A DNA stretch of 64,000 nucleotides from Owenia fusiformis. Lineage: Eukaryota > Annelida > Polychaeta > Sabellida > Oweniidae. Both the position numbers and the translations under genes were made by a program. Of this stretch, positions 1 to 11,193 are shown piece after piece. The stretch lies in NCBI GenBank assembly GCA_903813345.2, contig CAIIXF020000008.1:23418822-23482821 (forward strand), read 5' to 3'. Numbering within the stretch: position 1 is the stretch's first letter; each line of letters opens with the position of its first letter. The notes under the pieces were generated by a model that did not search any database, was not told the DNA's origin, and saw only the letters and a list, made by a program, of their open reading frames with translations.

Positions 1-574
1 AACAAACAGGATACAGTGGCACATACTTCAAGAAAAATGGTTAATAACTCTCAATATATTTCAATTTCTAAAAAAGATGACAAGAAGATGTTTATTCCAA
101 GGGTTCTATGTTTTGTTATGACAAGCCCAACTGATCTCGACAAAAGGACTATACATGTAAGAAATACATGGGCAAAACATTGTGACATAGCCCTATACAT
201 GAGCTCTAAGGAAGATAAAATATTTCCAACTATTGGACTAGATGTGCCAGAAGGAAGAAGTCACATTGCTTTAAAATCAAAAGCTGCTTGGACATACATA
301 AATGAACATTATGCAAATAAAGCTGATTACTTTGTAAAGTGTGACCCAGATAGCTTTTTAATCATAGAAAATCTGAAACGATTTTTACAAAATTATGATC
401 CTGAAGAACCACAGTTCTTTGGTCACCTCTTTGTGAAACCCTATCTTGAAGAGATATCAAGTGACAAGCCATTCATGGCAGGTGGTCCAGGAGTAGTGAT
501 TAGCAGAGCATCTCTACGTAGACTTGTAAAAGTGGCCCATTCTGAAGATCTTGCATGTTTCCCAGATGGAAGAA
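1..574 (+). CDS. C1GALT1: C1GALT1-like glycosyltransferase, 5'-partial exon
   Basis: The frame is open from base 1, so the exon probably starts upstream of the window and the N-terminal cytosolic/membrane-anchor part is not seen. The translation has the GT31 Fringe-like fold of core 1 synthase (UDP-Gal:GalNAc-Ser/Thr beta-1,3-galactosyltransferase, Golgi): PRVLCFVMTSP, VRNTWAKHC, MSSKEDK, then FVKCDPDSF at 334-360, then MAGGPGVVIS. The metal-binding motif is DPDS (343-354) where vertebrate enzymes have DDDT; both acidic residues of DxD are kept. The exon ends at a good donor, A|GTATGT (GT at 575-576), leaving one base of a codon. That base joins exactly to the exon at 16210, giving GRNEDLKSSW. 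Family assignment is strong. Whether it is the true T-synthase or a lineage-expanded paralogue cannot be told. The 211-codon open frame running on to 651 is intron read-through. Confidence 0.86.
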
Positions 575-695
575 GTATGTACACATCCGTAATATATATA
601 GAAAAAAGTATTGCATTCTCGTATTCTCTTGAAAAAATAACTTTGGAGTGAAGAGATAATAGTTTAAAGAATGTTTGGGGTCAAACACAGACATA

Positions 696-1100
696 CAGGG
701 TAGGCCAAAAAATGTTACCTATTCTGATTGTACACAAACATGTTTTGATTAATAGCAGTCAACTTGAAAATTTCTTCTTGAACATAGCTCCTTTTGCCAA
801 TGTCATGCTCAATTCAAGCACCCTTTCTCTAAATTCAAATTATGGGCACATAAGGTTTGTGATAACAAAGTCACACATATATTGAGTTGAATCCAGCAAA
901 TTTCCTGTAATTTATAGAAAAGGTGCAAGGATTGAGCATGACATTAATTATTAAACCAGGCTCAGAAACGTCCAAAATAAGTGATCATTAGTATCCAATA
1001 AAAATATGATGCTTCTGTAACATTTTCCTGAAAAATGGTTAAAGTATTCATATTAAAGTTGTGTACAATCACAATAGGTAACATTTCTTGGCCCATCCTG
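696..1100. mobile_element. TA-flanked MITE, 405 bp
   Basis: Terminal inverted repeats of about 40 bp begin CAGGGTAGGCCAAAAAATG and end CTTGGCCCATCCTG. TA dinucleotides lie at 694-695 and 1101-1102. TA target duplication plus CAGGG termini fits a Tc1/mariner-type non-autonomous element. A solitary similar end lies at about 52574 in an RNPC3 intron. Confidence 0.8.
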
Positions 1101-1623
1101 TAGTATACATCTTAAAGGGTTAAATGATAAACAAAACTTGCCAGCCTTACATTTTTAAACCGAGTACATTCTAAATTACCCCATAAAATCTTCATTGTCT
1201 TCTATTTTCAGTATGCTGATTAAAAATAGATATTTCATGCCTTCTGAACAAATCTTTAACTTTCTTTTCAATTTTTACATTTATATGATTAATGAAAACA
1301 CTAAATGAAGTCCTGCCCAATAGATAGTGTAGTATGATTAATTAAATGTGACATTAGAACATTATAAGAAATTGAATAAAGCTGAATGAAGGTGACAGTA
1401 AAGGTAAATTTTTTATTTCTTCCATTTTGACCAAAAATAAAATTGACCTGTATTTTGTATACTAAGATATTACAATCAGTTTCTCTTGGGGAGGTTTTTC
1501 ATAGTGTCATATAGTTTAGCCTATAGTTGACCTTAAAACAAGTCACTTCAAAATGTCATTCCTGATTTACAAAAATTAAACTTAAGTTTACATGTACATG
1601 TTTGTAAAATATAAATTGAAATA

Positions 1624-2050
1624 CAGTAAAACCTGTATATCTGAACACCTGGCTAATCCGAACACCTTCCAATTTGAACACTTTTTTTATGTAACCATAA
1701 TATGAGATAAGTCATTTAATAAGCATAAGATTTCGTACAAGACTATCATATACTTATTCAGTGTATTACAAAGTTTTTGCCAAAATTAAAGAGTTATTTT
1801 TCCAAAAATAATGAAATTGTTCAAAATGTAAATAAAATATAGCATATACATGTAGGCTCTAGGCCTCTTGTAGAATAAACTCATCAACAACATGTATTGT
1901 TTTCTGATTAAGTATTAAGTGTTCAATATAGTGGACTGAACAATGAAAATCCCCCCCCCCCCCTGACCAACAATATCCTCGAAATTTGAACACCTGCCAA
2001 TTTGAACGCTTTTGGCTCCCATGGGTGTTCGGATTAGACAGGTTTTACTG
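1624..2050. mobile_element. TA-flanked MITE with CAGTAAAACCTG ends, 427 bp
   Basis: It starts CAGTAAAACCTGTATATCTG and ends GGATTAGACAGGTTTTACTG, with TA on both sides (1622-1623 and 2051-2052). The TIRs contain internal repeats of (C/T)CGAACACC. The termini resemble pogo/Tigger-type elements. A poly-C run lies at about 1951-1965. Confidence 0.75.
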
Positions 2051-2598
2051 TAGCTGGTGGACATGATGATCTAATTAGTTTAGAATATAAGAGTGGCATA
2101 TGCTACCCCTAAAGTAGTACATGTATATTGAAACAAGAACACAAATGTGTACAACATATCCCTACCAATGGGTGATCCTATATACTGCACATCCTGAATG
2201 CCTAACACTAATCAGTTGAAAAGACAAAATTTTAAGAGAAAAATCCAATGTGGCTGCCTTAAAATTTAGCTAGACTGCCCAAAAACTAAGTAGTTTGAGA
2301 TTTTCATGCAAAGAATCATTCCTGAGAATTTGAAATCGATCTGTCAACTGGTTCGCGAGGAAATATGTAGACAAGACTTTACAAAAAAGATTTAAAGGAC
2401 AAATAATCCAAAATTGCCACCTTAAAATTTACCCGGAATGCGAAAAAAATAGTCAGTTCCAAAATTTTCATACTAAGAATCATCCCTGAAAATTCGAAAT
2501 TGATCCATCAAACAGTTATCCTGAAAACGCGTAGACAAGACTTTACAGACATGATTTTAGGACACAAAATCCAAAATGGCTGCCTTGACATTTATCAA

Positions 2599-3063
2599 GG
2601 TGTGAGTACCGTAATCCAACACCAAATTTGAAAATTCAGAACAATACTTTGCACATATGGCATTCGTGATCAACTATAAAACGCTTATCCCCCATAGTTT
2701 TATATATCAAAATGTACCTGTTCATATAGGGGTTCAATTGATCTACATCAAATTATAGGGAGTCAGGTTACTTTTTGAGATATCAGCGTCCATTTATTGT
2801 AACTCACGTTTGCAACCATTTCCTCAATTCTGAGATGATGGGCACACGCGTAGTAAACATGCTCACGTCAGAATTATTTTGACCTACATCGCTTTTTTCG
2901 TAATTCAAATGAAAGTTGAACTCCTCTTTATTTTGATACCAAATAGTGGCATACTAGGTACCCTAGAAGCCAACTATGGTGTTAATTAGCACAAAACCAC
3001 AGGTTTTTAAATGGACTATATAGGGGTCATAACTTTTGGCGGATGGATATGGAACCTCCCACC
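2599..3063 (-). mobile_element. GGTGTGAG-ended MITE, copy 1
   Basis: It is the reverse complement of the copies at 19711 and 21631. The ends are GGTGTGAG and a C-T-C-C-C-A-C-C block. TCAA flanks both sides (2595-2598 and 3064-3067), a diverged form of the TTAA flanking the copy at 19711. It is inserted within a tandem unit of the pearl-like element. Confidence 0.75.
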
Positions 3064-3654
3064 TCAAGAAGGCCAAAAAAGTAATCAGTTCTAGATTTTC
3101 TTTCTAAGAATCATCCCTGAAAATTTGAAATCAATCCATCACATATCACATATGAACAAAATCGCTCCACTACTTTTCGAGTTATAGAAAATTTTCAAAA
3201 TGGGCGCCTTCTACCAAAAGTGTCATTAGACAGTGTGCCATGTTTAAAGTATTTACATACCAAATAGGTTATAATGAAAACACGCGCTACTGCGCTAATA
3301 GAAAATGATCCTTCCCCACGAAGTGTGCGCATGTTTTAAGCGCATGTTTATGATTGGTCTATATCATAGGCCCAGGGACATGCATAATTATGGTTAGGAT
3401 ATTGCCTGGGAACTTGTCGAAACATTGACACTTCAAAGGCTGTATAAATTACCGCTAACCTGTCAATCAAACTTCAAAGAAGTGAACTTTGCGGCCGTAA
3501 GATCTCAAAAATTACACTTTTCTTGTTACGATTTCTCTAAAAATATAAAACCAATTGAAATGTTCTAAACACCGTTACAAAACTGTATTCAACTTTAATT
3601 CAGGAAATAATTCCAAATCTAAAATTAACATGTACTTGTACGATTATTGGGCTT

Positions 3655-3980
3655 CCATGCGTTATACAAAAAATAATCGAAATGAATTAATATTGGATGG
3701 AGGGGGGGATTGGATGGAGGGGGGATCACGTGTATGTAAGACATGATAAGACATGCTACTTGAATTTATTCTTATGACTCCAAATTTTCCCATTTTGCAT
3801 TCTCCAGAGATATAATATCCAGTTTCTTACTGGGGTACTGAGTTTAGTTTTTTCAAATACACAGGTTCTTGTGATTTTGTTCCATCGTAAAGACATATAA
3901 ATCCCCCCCTCCATCCACTCCCCCCCTCCATCCAATATTAATTTATTTCGATTATTTTTTGTATTACGCACGGACACTAA
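3655..3980. repeat. Inverted repeat with G-rich/C-rich arms
   Basis: The left arm (about 3655-3745) carries AATATTGGATGG followed by runs of G separated by ATTGGATGGA. The right arm (about 3895-3975) is its reverse complement, with CCCCCCTCCATCC twice. The arms are about 75-90 bp with a spacer of about 150 bp. A third CCCCCCTCCATCC block lies at about 4285. It is either an inner nested element or part of the host element at 3267-4857. Confidence 0.7.
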
Positions 3981-4330
3981 CTTTAAAAAGTGAGCAATGT
4001 CATTAGTATTGTGATAATAATGTACCTTATACCTATTTATTACAGGTCGTGTAGACCATTGTTGCCCGATTTATAGCAAAAGCATTGACTTTTGCACGTT
4101 GGTGATGATGCGCCTTTTTTAATAGATCCCATATCTTTGAAGGGTATCAGTTCAAAAAAATACTAGATGACCTAACATATTTTGCCATGCACTGCACCTA
4201 TTCATTTGGCAATTCAGTTGTAAATTTTCTCTTGAAAAAATAAATCTTCCAAATTTGTTGAGTTTTCTTGCAGAAATCGCCTAATCCCCCCTCCATCCAT
4301 TTTGTACGATCACCGGGCGTGCACATGTTC

Positions 4331-4767
4331 TAGTGTTGTCGTGATTAATCGATACATTGCGATATACATCGCCAAAGCTGATTCTGGCGTTGCATCGATG
4401 TCTGAAACAAAACATCGATGGTTTTTAAAAAAATTAATTTTGTTGCTAAAAATCACCATTTTTTATCTTATTTTGACGCAAATCGCTTACCTTTCTCATG
4501 TCTTATTTCATTTTCCAATGTTTTCTGATATTCTTTCGCTTTAAAACTGTTTTAGGTAGTCGAAATGAACCATTAATCTAAAAAAATTTACTTAACTTTC
4601 ATTTCACCGTTACTAGAAGTTCCCGGATGTATCAGCATACTCTGTTCGGTATTTAAGTGCACTTTTCTCAGACTTTTTCTCGATGTACATCGCGATGTGC
4701 ATCGATGTTTACCACTGAAAATTGCCGATGCATCGATGTACGATTATGGCACATCACAATAACACTA
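4331..4767. mobile_element. hAT-like MITE with perfect 8-bp target duplication
   Basis: ACATGTTC is duplicated exactly at 4323-4330 and 4768-4775. The element starts TAGTGTTGTCGTGATT and ends CACATCACAATAACACTA. Subterminal regions are rich in ATCGATG blocks. An 8-bp duplication with TAGTG ends fits the hAT superfamily. The 80-aa open frame across it has no recognisable domain. Confidence 0.82.
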
Positions 4768-5345
4768 ACATGTTCCCGGGCCTAGGGGATCGATCATTCT
4801 GAACAGCGCCTTAATGCGCCAGCGCGTTAGTGCGTAGCGCGTGTTTTCATTATAACCTACCAAATATGAACAAAATTTGACCATTATTTTAAATAACACG
4901 TTAAAATGGTGGCCATTTTTCAAAATGGCCACCTTCTACAAAAAGTGTCATTAGACAGTGTGCCATGCTTATAGTATTCACATACCAAATAAGAACAAAA
5001 TCGCTCCACAGCTTTTCAAGTTAACAAAAATCGTAAAATATGTGTAAAGGCCGCCATTTTTCAAGATGGCTGTCATGTGCTTCTTCGATATCTAATATTG
5101 CTATTACAGTTTTACATATTGTACTTAAATTACTGTAAAATCAGCACTAAAATGGCCACCATTTTTAAATGAGTGGCCATTTTGAAAATCTAGCAGAACT
5201 TCTACCCTCATAGGGTATATGTGTAAAAAATATGAACAAAATCGGGCCAAAGGAATTTGAGTTATTGCCCAGACGGATGGACATACGTACGGACAGAGGG
5301 GTTCCCTATATCCCTCCGAACTTCATTCGATGGGATAACTAATGT

Positions 5346-5776
5346 TTTCATCAAGTAGAAAATTGAAATGTCAAAGCAATAAATCTTTGAGGTATTTCAT
5401 GAGTTGAGCATATGTGGGATTTATATTTTGGCAGTACATGATCTATTAAGTTCACATTTACTGAATACTATTGATATATGAGACTTTTTCTCATTGATTG
5501 GCCTGTTCAACTAAATTTGGGAATGTTTGTACATTTTGTGATAGAACTGAATAAGATACACTAGACTACACAGTGTATATTGCACTTTCAAGAGCAGAAT
5601 GGCTTCCATGTAATTTATCAAGCATGCCCAAAACCTAATCAAATCTTGGCACTATAGTTTGCTGTTGCATTTTATCATGGGATTTTGATGACAAGATGTG
5701 CCACTCGTCCACCTGCCTAGCAGCACAAATATGATGACAATATAGCTCTTTTCAAAGTGCAATAAAAACAATTAAT
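5346..5776. other. Intronic spacer, nothing recognised
   Basis: AT-rich intron sequence between the two pearl-like elements. I see no exon, TIR pair or tandem repeat in it. Confidence 0.4.
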
Positions 5777-7270
5777 AACAAGAACACAAATGTGTACAAC
5801 ATGTCCCACCAATGGGCGATCCTATATACTCATTCTGAATGTAACACTAATCAGTTGAAAAGACAAGATTTTAAGAGTAAAATCCAATGTGTCTGCCTTA
5901 AAATTTAGAGGACTTAGCCCAAAGACTAAGTAGTTTGAGATTTTCATACAAAGAATCATTCCTGGAAATTTGAAATCAATCTGTCAACTGGTTTGCCAGG
6001 AAACGTGTAGACAAGACTTTACAGAGAGGATTTCAGGATGGAAAATCCAAAATGGCCACCTTAAAATTTACCCAGAATGTGACAACTAATCAGTTCCAAG
6101 ATTTTCATACTAAGAATCATCCCTGAAAATTTCAAATTGATCCCTCAAACAGTTAACAGAAAATGTATAGACAAGACTTTACAGACAAGATTTAGGGACG
6201 GAAAAGCCAAAATGGCTGACTTAACATCTACCCAGAATGCAGAAAAACTAATCAGATCTAGATTTTCATACAAAAAATCATCCCTGAAAATTTGAAATTG
6301 ATCTGTCAAATGTTTACTCTGAAAATGAGTAGACATTTACCGACACAATTTTAGGACGGAAAATCCAAAATGGGGCCACCTTAAAAACGCAGAATGGCAA
6401 AAAAAATTAGTCAGTTCTAGATTTTCATACTAAGAACCACCACTGAAAATTTGAGATTGATCCGTCAGAAAACGCTTCGACAAGATTTTACAGACAAGAT
6501 TTTTAGGACGGATCATCCAAAATGGCTGCCTTGACATTTACCCAGAATGCCAAAACTAATCAGTTCTAGATTTTTATACTAAGAATCATCCCTGAAAATT
6601 TGAAATTGATCTACCAAACGGTTCACCTGAAAATGCGTAGACAAGACTTTACACACAAGGTTTTAGGACGGAAAATCCAAAATGGCTGCCTTGACATTTA
6701 CTCAGAATGCCAAAAAACTAATCATATCTAGACTTTCATACTAAGAATCATCCCTGAATATTTGAAATTGATCCACCAAACGGTTCACCTGAAAACGCGT
6801 AGACAAGACTTCACAGAGAAGATTTTAGGATGGAAAAAATTCAAAATGGCCGACAATAAAAATGTGATTATGAGTTTTTGCTGATTTCTTTTTATAAAAT
6901 TATCACATATAACTACTTTTAACAATAACAATAGGCTTTTACAATAAAGTACACCTGAAATTATTTATGAAGCTACTAAATAGTTAAAGTATGAAAACTC
7001 AAAAACACCATTCAATATGATACAAAGTATTATCGCGTGCTAACTTTTCTTAGGACATTCAAAATGGCTGCCATAACTGAGCTAACAGGTCCAAAACTTA
7101 ATCAGATCTAGAATGAAGTGAGCTGAACAAGATGTTAAAGTTTTCAAAGCAACTGTGAAGCCGTTTTTTTTGCAGACAAGGATTTTAGCATTTGACATCA
7201 AAATGGCCGACAGGAAGTACGTATCGAGTTAAAAAAATTTTGTCCACATCTGTATGCACTCATAAGATAG

Positions 7271-7540
7271 GAGACAACGCTGAAAGGGTCTCAAAATGAT
7301 ATTCAATATAAAATTGGGTATGAATCAAAGTCATACAGAAGTAGGCATGTTGCTAGTGGAAATAGTAACAGATTTGCAAATAGAGACTATAGGTATTATA
7401 ATAATGAGGAAAGTGAGAGGTGTTATGACAATCATGATGACTATGATGAAGATTATTGGTACAAAGATGAAAGGCATGATGATCAATATTATTCAAACAC
7501 CAATGATCAGAGAGATTGGTGGTCTGATAAAGGCTATTAA
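7271..7540 (+). pseudogene. LINE ORF1-like C-terminal fragment
   Basis: This open frame of 89 codons begins right after an in-frame TAG at 7268-7270 and ends at TAA 7538-7540. The tail is very rich in Asp, Tyr, Asn, Arg and Trp (for example NNEESERCYDNHDDYDEDYW). It ends 39 bp before the ATG opening the long ORF2 frame. A low-complexity acidic/aromatic C-terminus just upstream of ORF2 suggests the remnant of ORF1 of a 5'-truncated LINE. A different frame (7296-7631) is also open but looks like a shadow. There is no domain-level support. Confidence 0.4.
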
Positions 7541-7578
7541 GCTTGTATGTAGATGTGTATATCCAGTAACTCATTTTA

Positions 7579-10500
7579 ATGTTAAGCACAGTTACAATAG
7601 TAATTTCTTTATTGTTATTTTTATGTTATAATAGTATACAAGAATCTAACAGAACTATGGAGAATGTAAATGGAATAAGGATTTCAACATTTAATGTACA
7701 TGGATTTTCAACATGTAAACCATTCCTGTACAATTTATTATCAACTGTAGATATTCTAGGAATTTCAGAGCACTGGGTATACAATGCTGGTTTATGTAAT
7801 GAAATGAGTACATTTCACCCGGATTTTGAATGTTTAAGTCTGTGTGCAAAGCGAGTATTTAAGATTGGTAGAGCGAGTGGTGGCATTGCTATTTTTTGGA
7901 GGAAATCTTTAAATCATTGTATTCAAATAAGTGATATTAATTTACATTTTGATGTAAATCATGTACTACATAAGAGAATTTGTGGTATAGAATTAACAAT
8001 GCAAGGGAATAGTGAGAAATTGTGCATTTTTAATGTTTATTTACCATCTAAGGATAATGACAATGGTATTGCATATTCAAATGCCTTAGATATCATTGAT
8101 AATATTATTGAAACTAATGATATGCATCAGAGATGCATTATAATTGGGGATCTAAATGGTGATCCTCGTGCTTTAAATAGTGATAACCCTCAATCACAAG
8201 GATCACTGTTATCTGAATTTACTCACAGGAATGAAATGAACAGTGTGAGCTCAATACATACACTTAAAGGTCCTAGGTATACATACACTGGATATAATGG
8301 AACAGTTTCTTGTATTGATCATATTTTAATACCACATAATATGAACAGTCAAATAGTTGAAGTTTCGCATATAGAGAATCCTGTTAATACATCTGATCAT
8401 TTGCCAGTGAGAGTAATTTTGGAATTAAAGTGCAATTTCCAAAATTCTGAGAATATTATGCAGTCCTCTAAACTTGCATGGAATAAGGTGTCTAAAGATT
8501 TTATAAATGACAATTATTTTCCTTTAGTGGAATCTTTATTTAAGAGGCTGAATGAAGAGAAATCTATAGATAATGACAACACATTTGATAAAAGAAAATT
8601 CTCACCAAGTGAAATAGAGGAGTTTATGGAAAGTATAACTAAAAATTTTAATTCAGCTGCCAATTTATCTATACCTAAAATCCGGTTCAGGAAAAAGAAT
8701 GGTAAACCCTACTGGAAATGTAACCCACTATTACCCCAGATAACAAAGGATAAAAAGATTGCTTATGATAACTGGTGTGCAGCGGGAAAACCAAGGGAAT
8801 CCAATAATGTTCTTTGGATTAAAATGAAAGAGTCTAAAAAGGCTTTAAGGAAAGCTTTAAGGCAAGCTGAGTATGAATATAACAAACAGATTGATATCAC
8901 AATTGAAGATGCTAGTGTTTCACAAAAAGACCTGTGGTATTTATTAAACAAAGGCAAGAAAATGTCAAGATTACCTGATGTTATACTTGATGAAGAAGGA
9001 ATTTTATTGACTGATGCTGAAGAGGTTAGGGAGTCATGGAAACAATATTTTGAGAAGTTAGCTTCACCTGTCCAAATGAACAATATATATGATGATACTT
9101 TTAAATGTGCAATTGAACAGAGAATAAAGTGTATAGAGGATGAAACTGGTCATGATTCTCCACAATTTCAGAATGTTATAACTGTAGATGAAGTCAGGGA
9201 ATCCTGTTATAAGTTACCTAAGGCCAAGGCACCAGGTTATGATGGCATACCATATGAACAATTTTTGTATGCTGGTGATCACACTTTTAAAACTATAGCA
9301 TTTCTATTTAATATGTTGATTAATGAAGAATATTCACCTAAGAACTTTAAACGGGGTGTTATAATTCCAGTATATAAAGGAGGAAAAAAGAAGAAACTTG
9401 ATAAAGATAGTTACAGACGTATAACACTTCAATCATCATTGTGTAAACTATATGATGAGATTTTACTTCAGAGGGAATTGCGGTATGGTCATAGTTATCA
9501 GACAATATCAGAGTTACAGGGTGCTAATAAGATTAAATGTAGTTCTCTTCACTCATCCCTTCTTCTTCAAGAGTCTATAGCTCATAATGTTGAAAATGGA
9601 AGTAAGATTGTTGCTGCATTTTTAGACACAAAGAAGGCATACGACACGGTGTGGATTGATGGGTTATTTGCTCAAATATATGACGCTGGTATTAAAGGGA
9701 AATTTTGGAGAATTTTGCGTCAATCTTATATAAACTCTATGGACTCTGTTTTCATACATGGTGCAAATTCTGAATGGTTTGTTAATAGACAGGGTTTAAA
9801 ACAAGGTGGAAAGATCTCCATGTATTTGTACCTTTTATTTATAAATCCACTTATTAACTTGCTTGCAAATAATAACTCATGTAAAGTTGGATCATTAAAT
9901 GTGAGTTGTGTGTGTTATGCTGATGATCTAGCAATTCTAGCTATACACAAGAGTAAATTAATTGATCAATTAAAACTTGCTAATAATTATGCCAATAAGT
10001 GGCGATTTCAATTTAATGCTTCCAAGAGCGCAATTATGGTTTTTGGAGAGACAAAAAGTCAGAAAAAGAAAAGACAACACTCTGAAGGTACCAACATTAC
10101 AATTGAAAACCTTGTAATTAATGAGGAGAATTCATATAAGCATCTTGGTGTTAATATTTATGCAAATAATAATTCTGATAAGTTGAGGAATGTTAATGCT
10201 ACAATAAGTGATGCAAGATGTAATTTTTATGCATGTGTAGGAGCCAGAATGAGGAATGATGGTTTAAACCCCCTTATACTTTCTAAGGTTTACCAATCTG
10301 TAATGATACCTAAAATGCTATATGGAGCAGAAGTTAGATCTTTTAATAAGCAGGAGGTTGAACTTTATGAAAAAACTCATAAACACATGTGTAAATCTAT
10401 TCAGAATTTACCTCAGAATACACCAAATGATGCATGCTTGGCATTATTGGGGTGGAGAGGAATATTATATAATATTGAGCTATGTAAGCTAATGTTCTGT

Positions 10501-11193
10501 TTCAACATATTGTCCTTGGGTGCCAGTAATATTTATAGAAACATTTTTATATTTAGAGTGTTTGAATGTTTAGTGAATCATCAAGCAGGTGGTATTACTA
10601 AAGAGTATATTACTATTTTAAATAAATATAAATTGTTGGACAATGTTGTGAGCTTCATGTACAATGGTTGTATAAATATGTCAAAGTTTCTTTGGAAAAA
10701 AATATGTAAGAACAATGTTAGGGATTTTGAATTTAATAGTTGGAGACAATCTTTATCAATGAGTATTCAACTTCAAGATTTTAGAACTGTACAGTTGCAT
10801 GTTGACATTCCTTCTATCTGGTATTACTTAGGACTTAAACATCCTGAACTTAAGCAAAAATGTAATATGATGATTAAGTTGCTATGTGGTATACATACTT
10901 TAGAAATTAACAACCATGGTTTACCTAGAGAAAATAGGGAATGTAAGAAATGCAATAATAACTCATTAGAGGATCTTTATCATTTTATTATGGGTTGTGA
11001 TAATTATGTTGATATCAGAAAGATTATGATTGAAAATTTGATTAAGGAAAATCCTACATTTAAGATACTTTCATGTGAGGTATTATATAACATTATTTTA
11101 GGCATGGAGTTTCCAATGAAAAATTGGGATAATGTTTTGATTATTTCATGTAAGAGTGTATCAATTATGTACCACAGAAGATTTTTTAGCTGA
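7579..11193 (+). CDS. LINE ORF2: endonuclease-reverse transcriptase, 1204 codons
   Basis: The long frame starts at ATG 7579. The ATG at 7657 (residue 27, MENVNGIRISTFNVHGF) is a more likely start because the first 26 residues look like translated spacer. Domains: N-terminal exonuclease-endonuclease-phosphatase fold (FNVHG at 38-42, GDLNGD near 190, CIDHILI, SDHLP near 271), which nicks target DNA; central reverse transcriptase (KAKAPGYDGIPYEQ, FLDTKKAYDTVW near 683, RQGLKQGGKIS, catalytic YADD near 780-783); C-terminal knuckle-like CKKCNNN...EDLYHFIMGC near 1122. No RNase H domain is evident. The frame has no stop or frameshift, so the copy is young or recently active. Its codon use is AT-rich like the surroundings. 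Confidence 0.9.
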   Translation: MLSTVTIVISLLLFLCYNSIQESNRTMENVNGIRISTFNVHGFSTCKPFLYNLLSTVDILGISEHWVYNAGLCNEMSTFHPDFECLSLCAKRVFKIGRASGGIAIFWRKSLNHCIQISDINLHFDVNHVLHKRICGIELTMQGNSEKLCIFNVYLPSKDNDNGIAYSNALDIIDNIIETNDMHQRCIIIGDLNGDPRALNSDNPQSQGSLLSEFTHRNEMNSVSSIHTLKGPRYTYTGYNGTVSCIDHILIPHNMNSQIVEVSHIENPVNTSDHLPVRVILELKCNFQNSENIMQSSKLAWNKVSKDFINDNYFPLVESLFKRLNEEKSIDNDNTFDKRKFSPSEIEEFMESITKNFNSAANLSIPKIRFRKKNGKPYWKCNPLLPQITKDKKIAYDNWCAAGKPRESNNVLWIKMKESKKALRKALRQAEYEYNKQIDITIEDASVSQKDLWYLLNKGKKMSRLPDVILDEEGILLTDAEEVRESWKQYFEKLASPVQMNNIYDDTFKCAIEQRIKCIEDETGHDSPQFQNVITVDEVRESCYKLPKAKAPGYDGIPYEQFLYAGDHTFKTIAFLFNMLINEEYSPKNFKRGVIIPVYKGGKKKKLDKDSYRRITLQSSLCKLYDEILLQRELRYGHSYQTISELQGANKIKCSSLHSSLLLQESIAHNVENGSKIVAAFLDTKKAYDTVWIDGLFAQIYDAGIKGKFWRILRQSYINSMDSVFIHGANSEWFVNRQGLKQGGKISMYLYLLFINPLINLLANNNSCKVGSLNVSCVCYADDLAILAIHKSKLIDQLKLANNYANKWRFQFNASKSAIMVFGETKSQKKKRQHSEGTNITIENLVINEENSYKHLGVNIYANNNSDKLRNVNATISDARCNFYACVGARMRNDGLNPLILSKVYQSVMIPKMLYGAEVRSFNKQEVELYEKTHKHMCKSIQNLPQNTPNDACLALLGWRGILYNIELCKLMFCFNILSLGASNIYRNIFIFRVFECLVNHQAGGITKEYITILNKYKLLDNVVSFMYNGCINMSKFLWKKICKNNVRDFEFNSWRQSLSMSIQLQDFRTVQLHVDIPSIWYYLGLKHPELKQKCNMMIKLLCGIHTLEINNHGLPRENRECKKCNNNSLEDLYHFIMGCDNYVDIRKIMIENLIKENPTFKILSCEVLYNIILGMEFPMKNWDNVLIISCKSVSIMYHRRFFS

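Larger units (their letters stand above)
3267..4857. mobile_element. Inverted-repeat element with TACCAAATA target duplication
   Basis: The TIRs read GGTTATAATGAAAACACGCG at the left and the reverse complement ending CATTATAACC at the right, roughly 25-35 bp. TACCAAATA is present at both flanks (3258-3266 and 4858-4866). Because TA could belong to the TIR, the duplication may be 9, 7 or 5 bp. It contains the hAT-like MITE at 4331-4767 and a strong internal inverted repeat around 3655-3980. Confidence 0.75.
2131..5345 (+). mobile_element. Pearl-like element, copy 1 (interrupted)
   Basis: It begins with the shared left end AACAAGAACACAAATGTGTA and a 'CCAATGGGTGATCCTATATACT' type block. About 160-bp tandem units follow, each with CATCCCTGAAAATT, AGACAAGACTTTACA and AAAATGGC blocks. 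The right part (4860-5345) has other AAAATGGC/CACC modules and ends near CAGACGGATGGACATACGTA and a CCCTCCGAACTTC block. Two other elements (2599-3063 and 3267-4857) are inserted. The design of core tandem repeats plus an ACGG-like microsatellite matches what I recall for bivalve 'pearl' elements, which are thought to be non-autonomous Helentron relatives. The right boundary is approximate. Confidence 0.65.

Noticed and set aside
575-651. Extension of the C1GALT1-like frame to 651
   Set aside because: A strong donor at 575 and an exact phase join to 16210 show this is intron read-through.
8763-9083. 106-codon minus-strand frame
   Set aside because: Shadow of the LINE ORF2 on the opposite strand.
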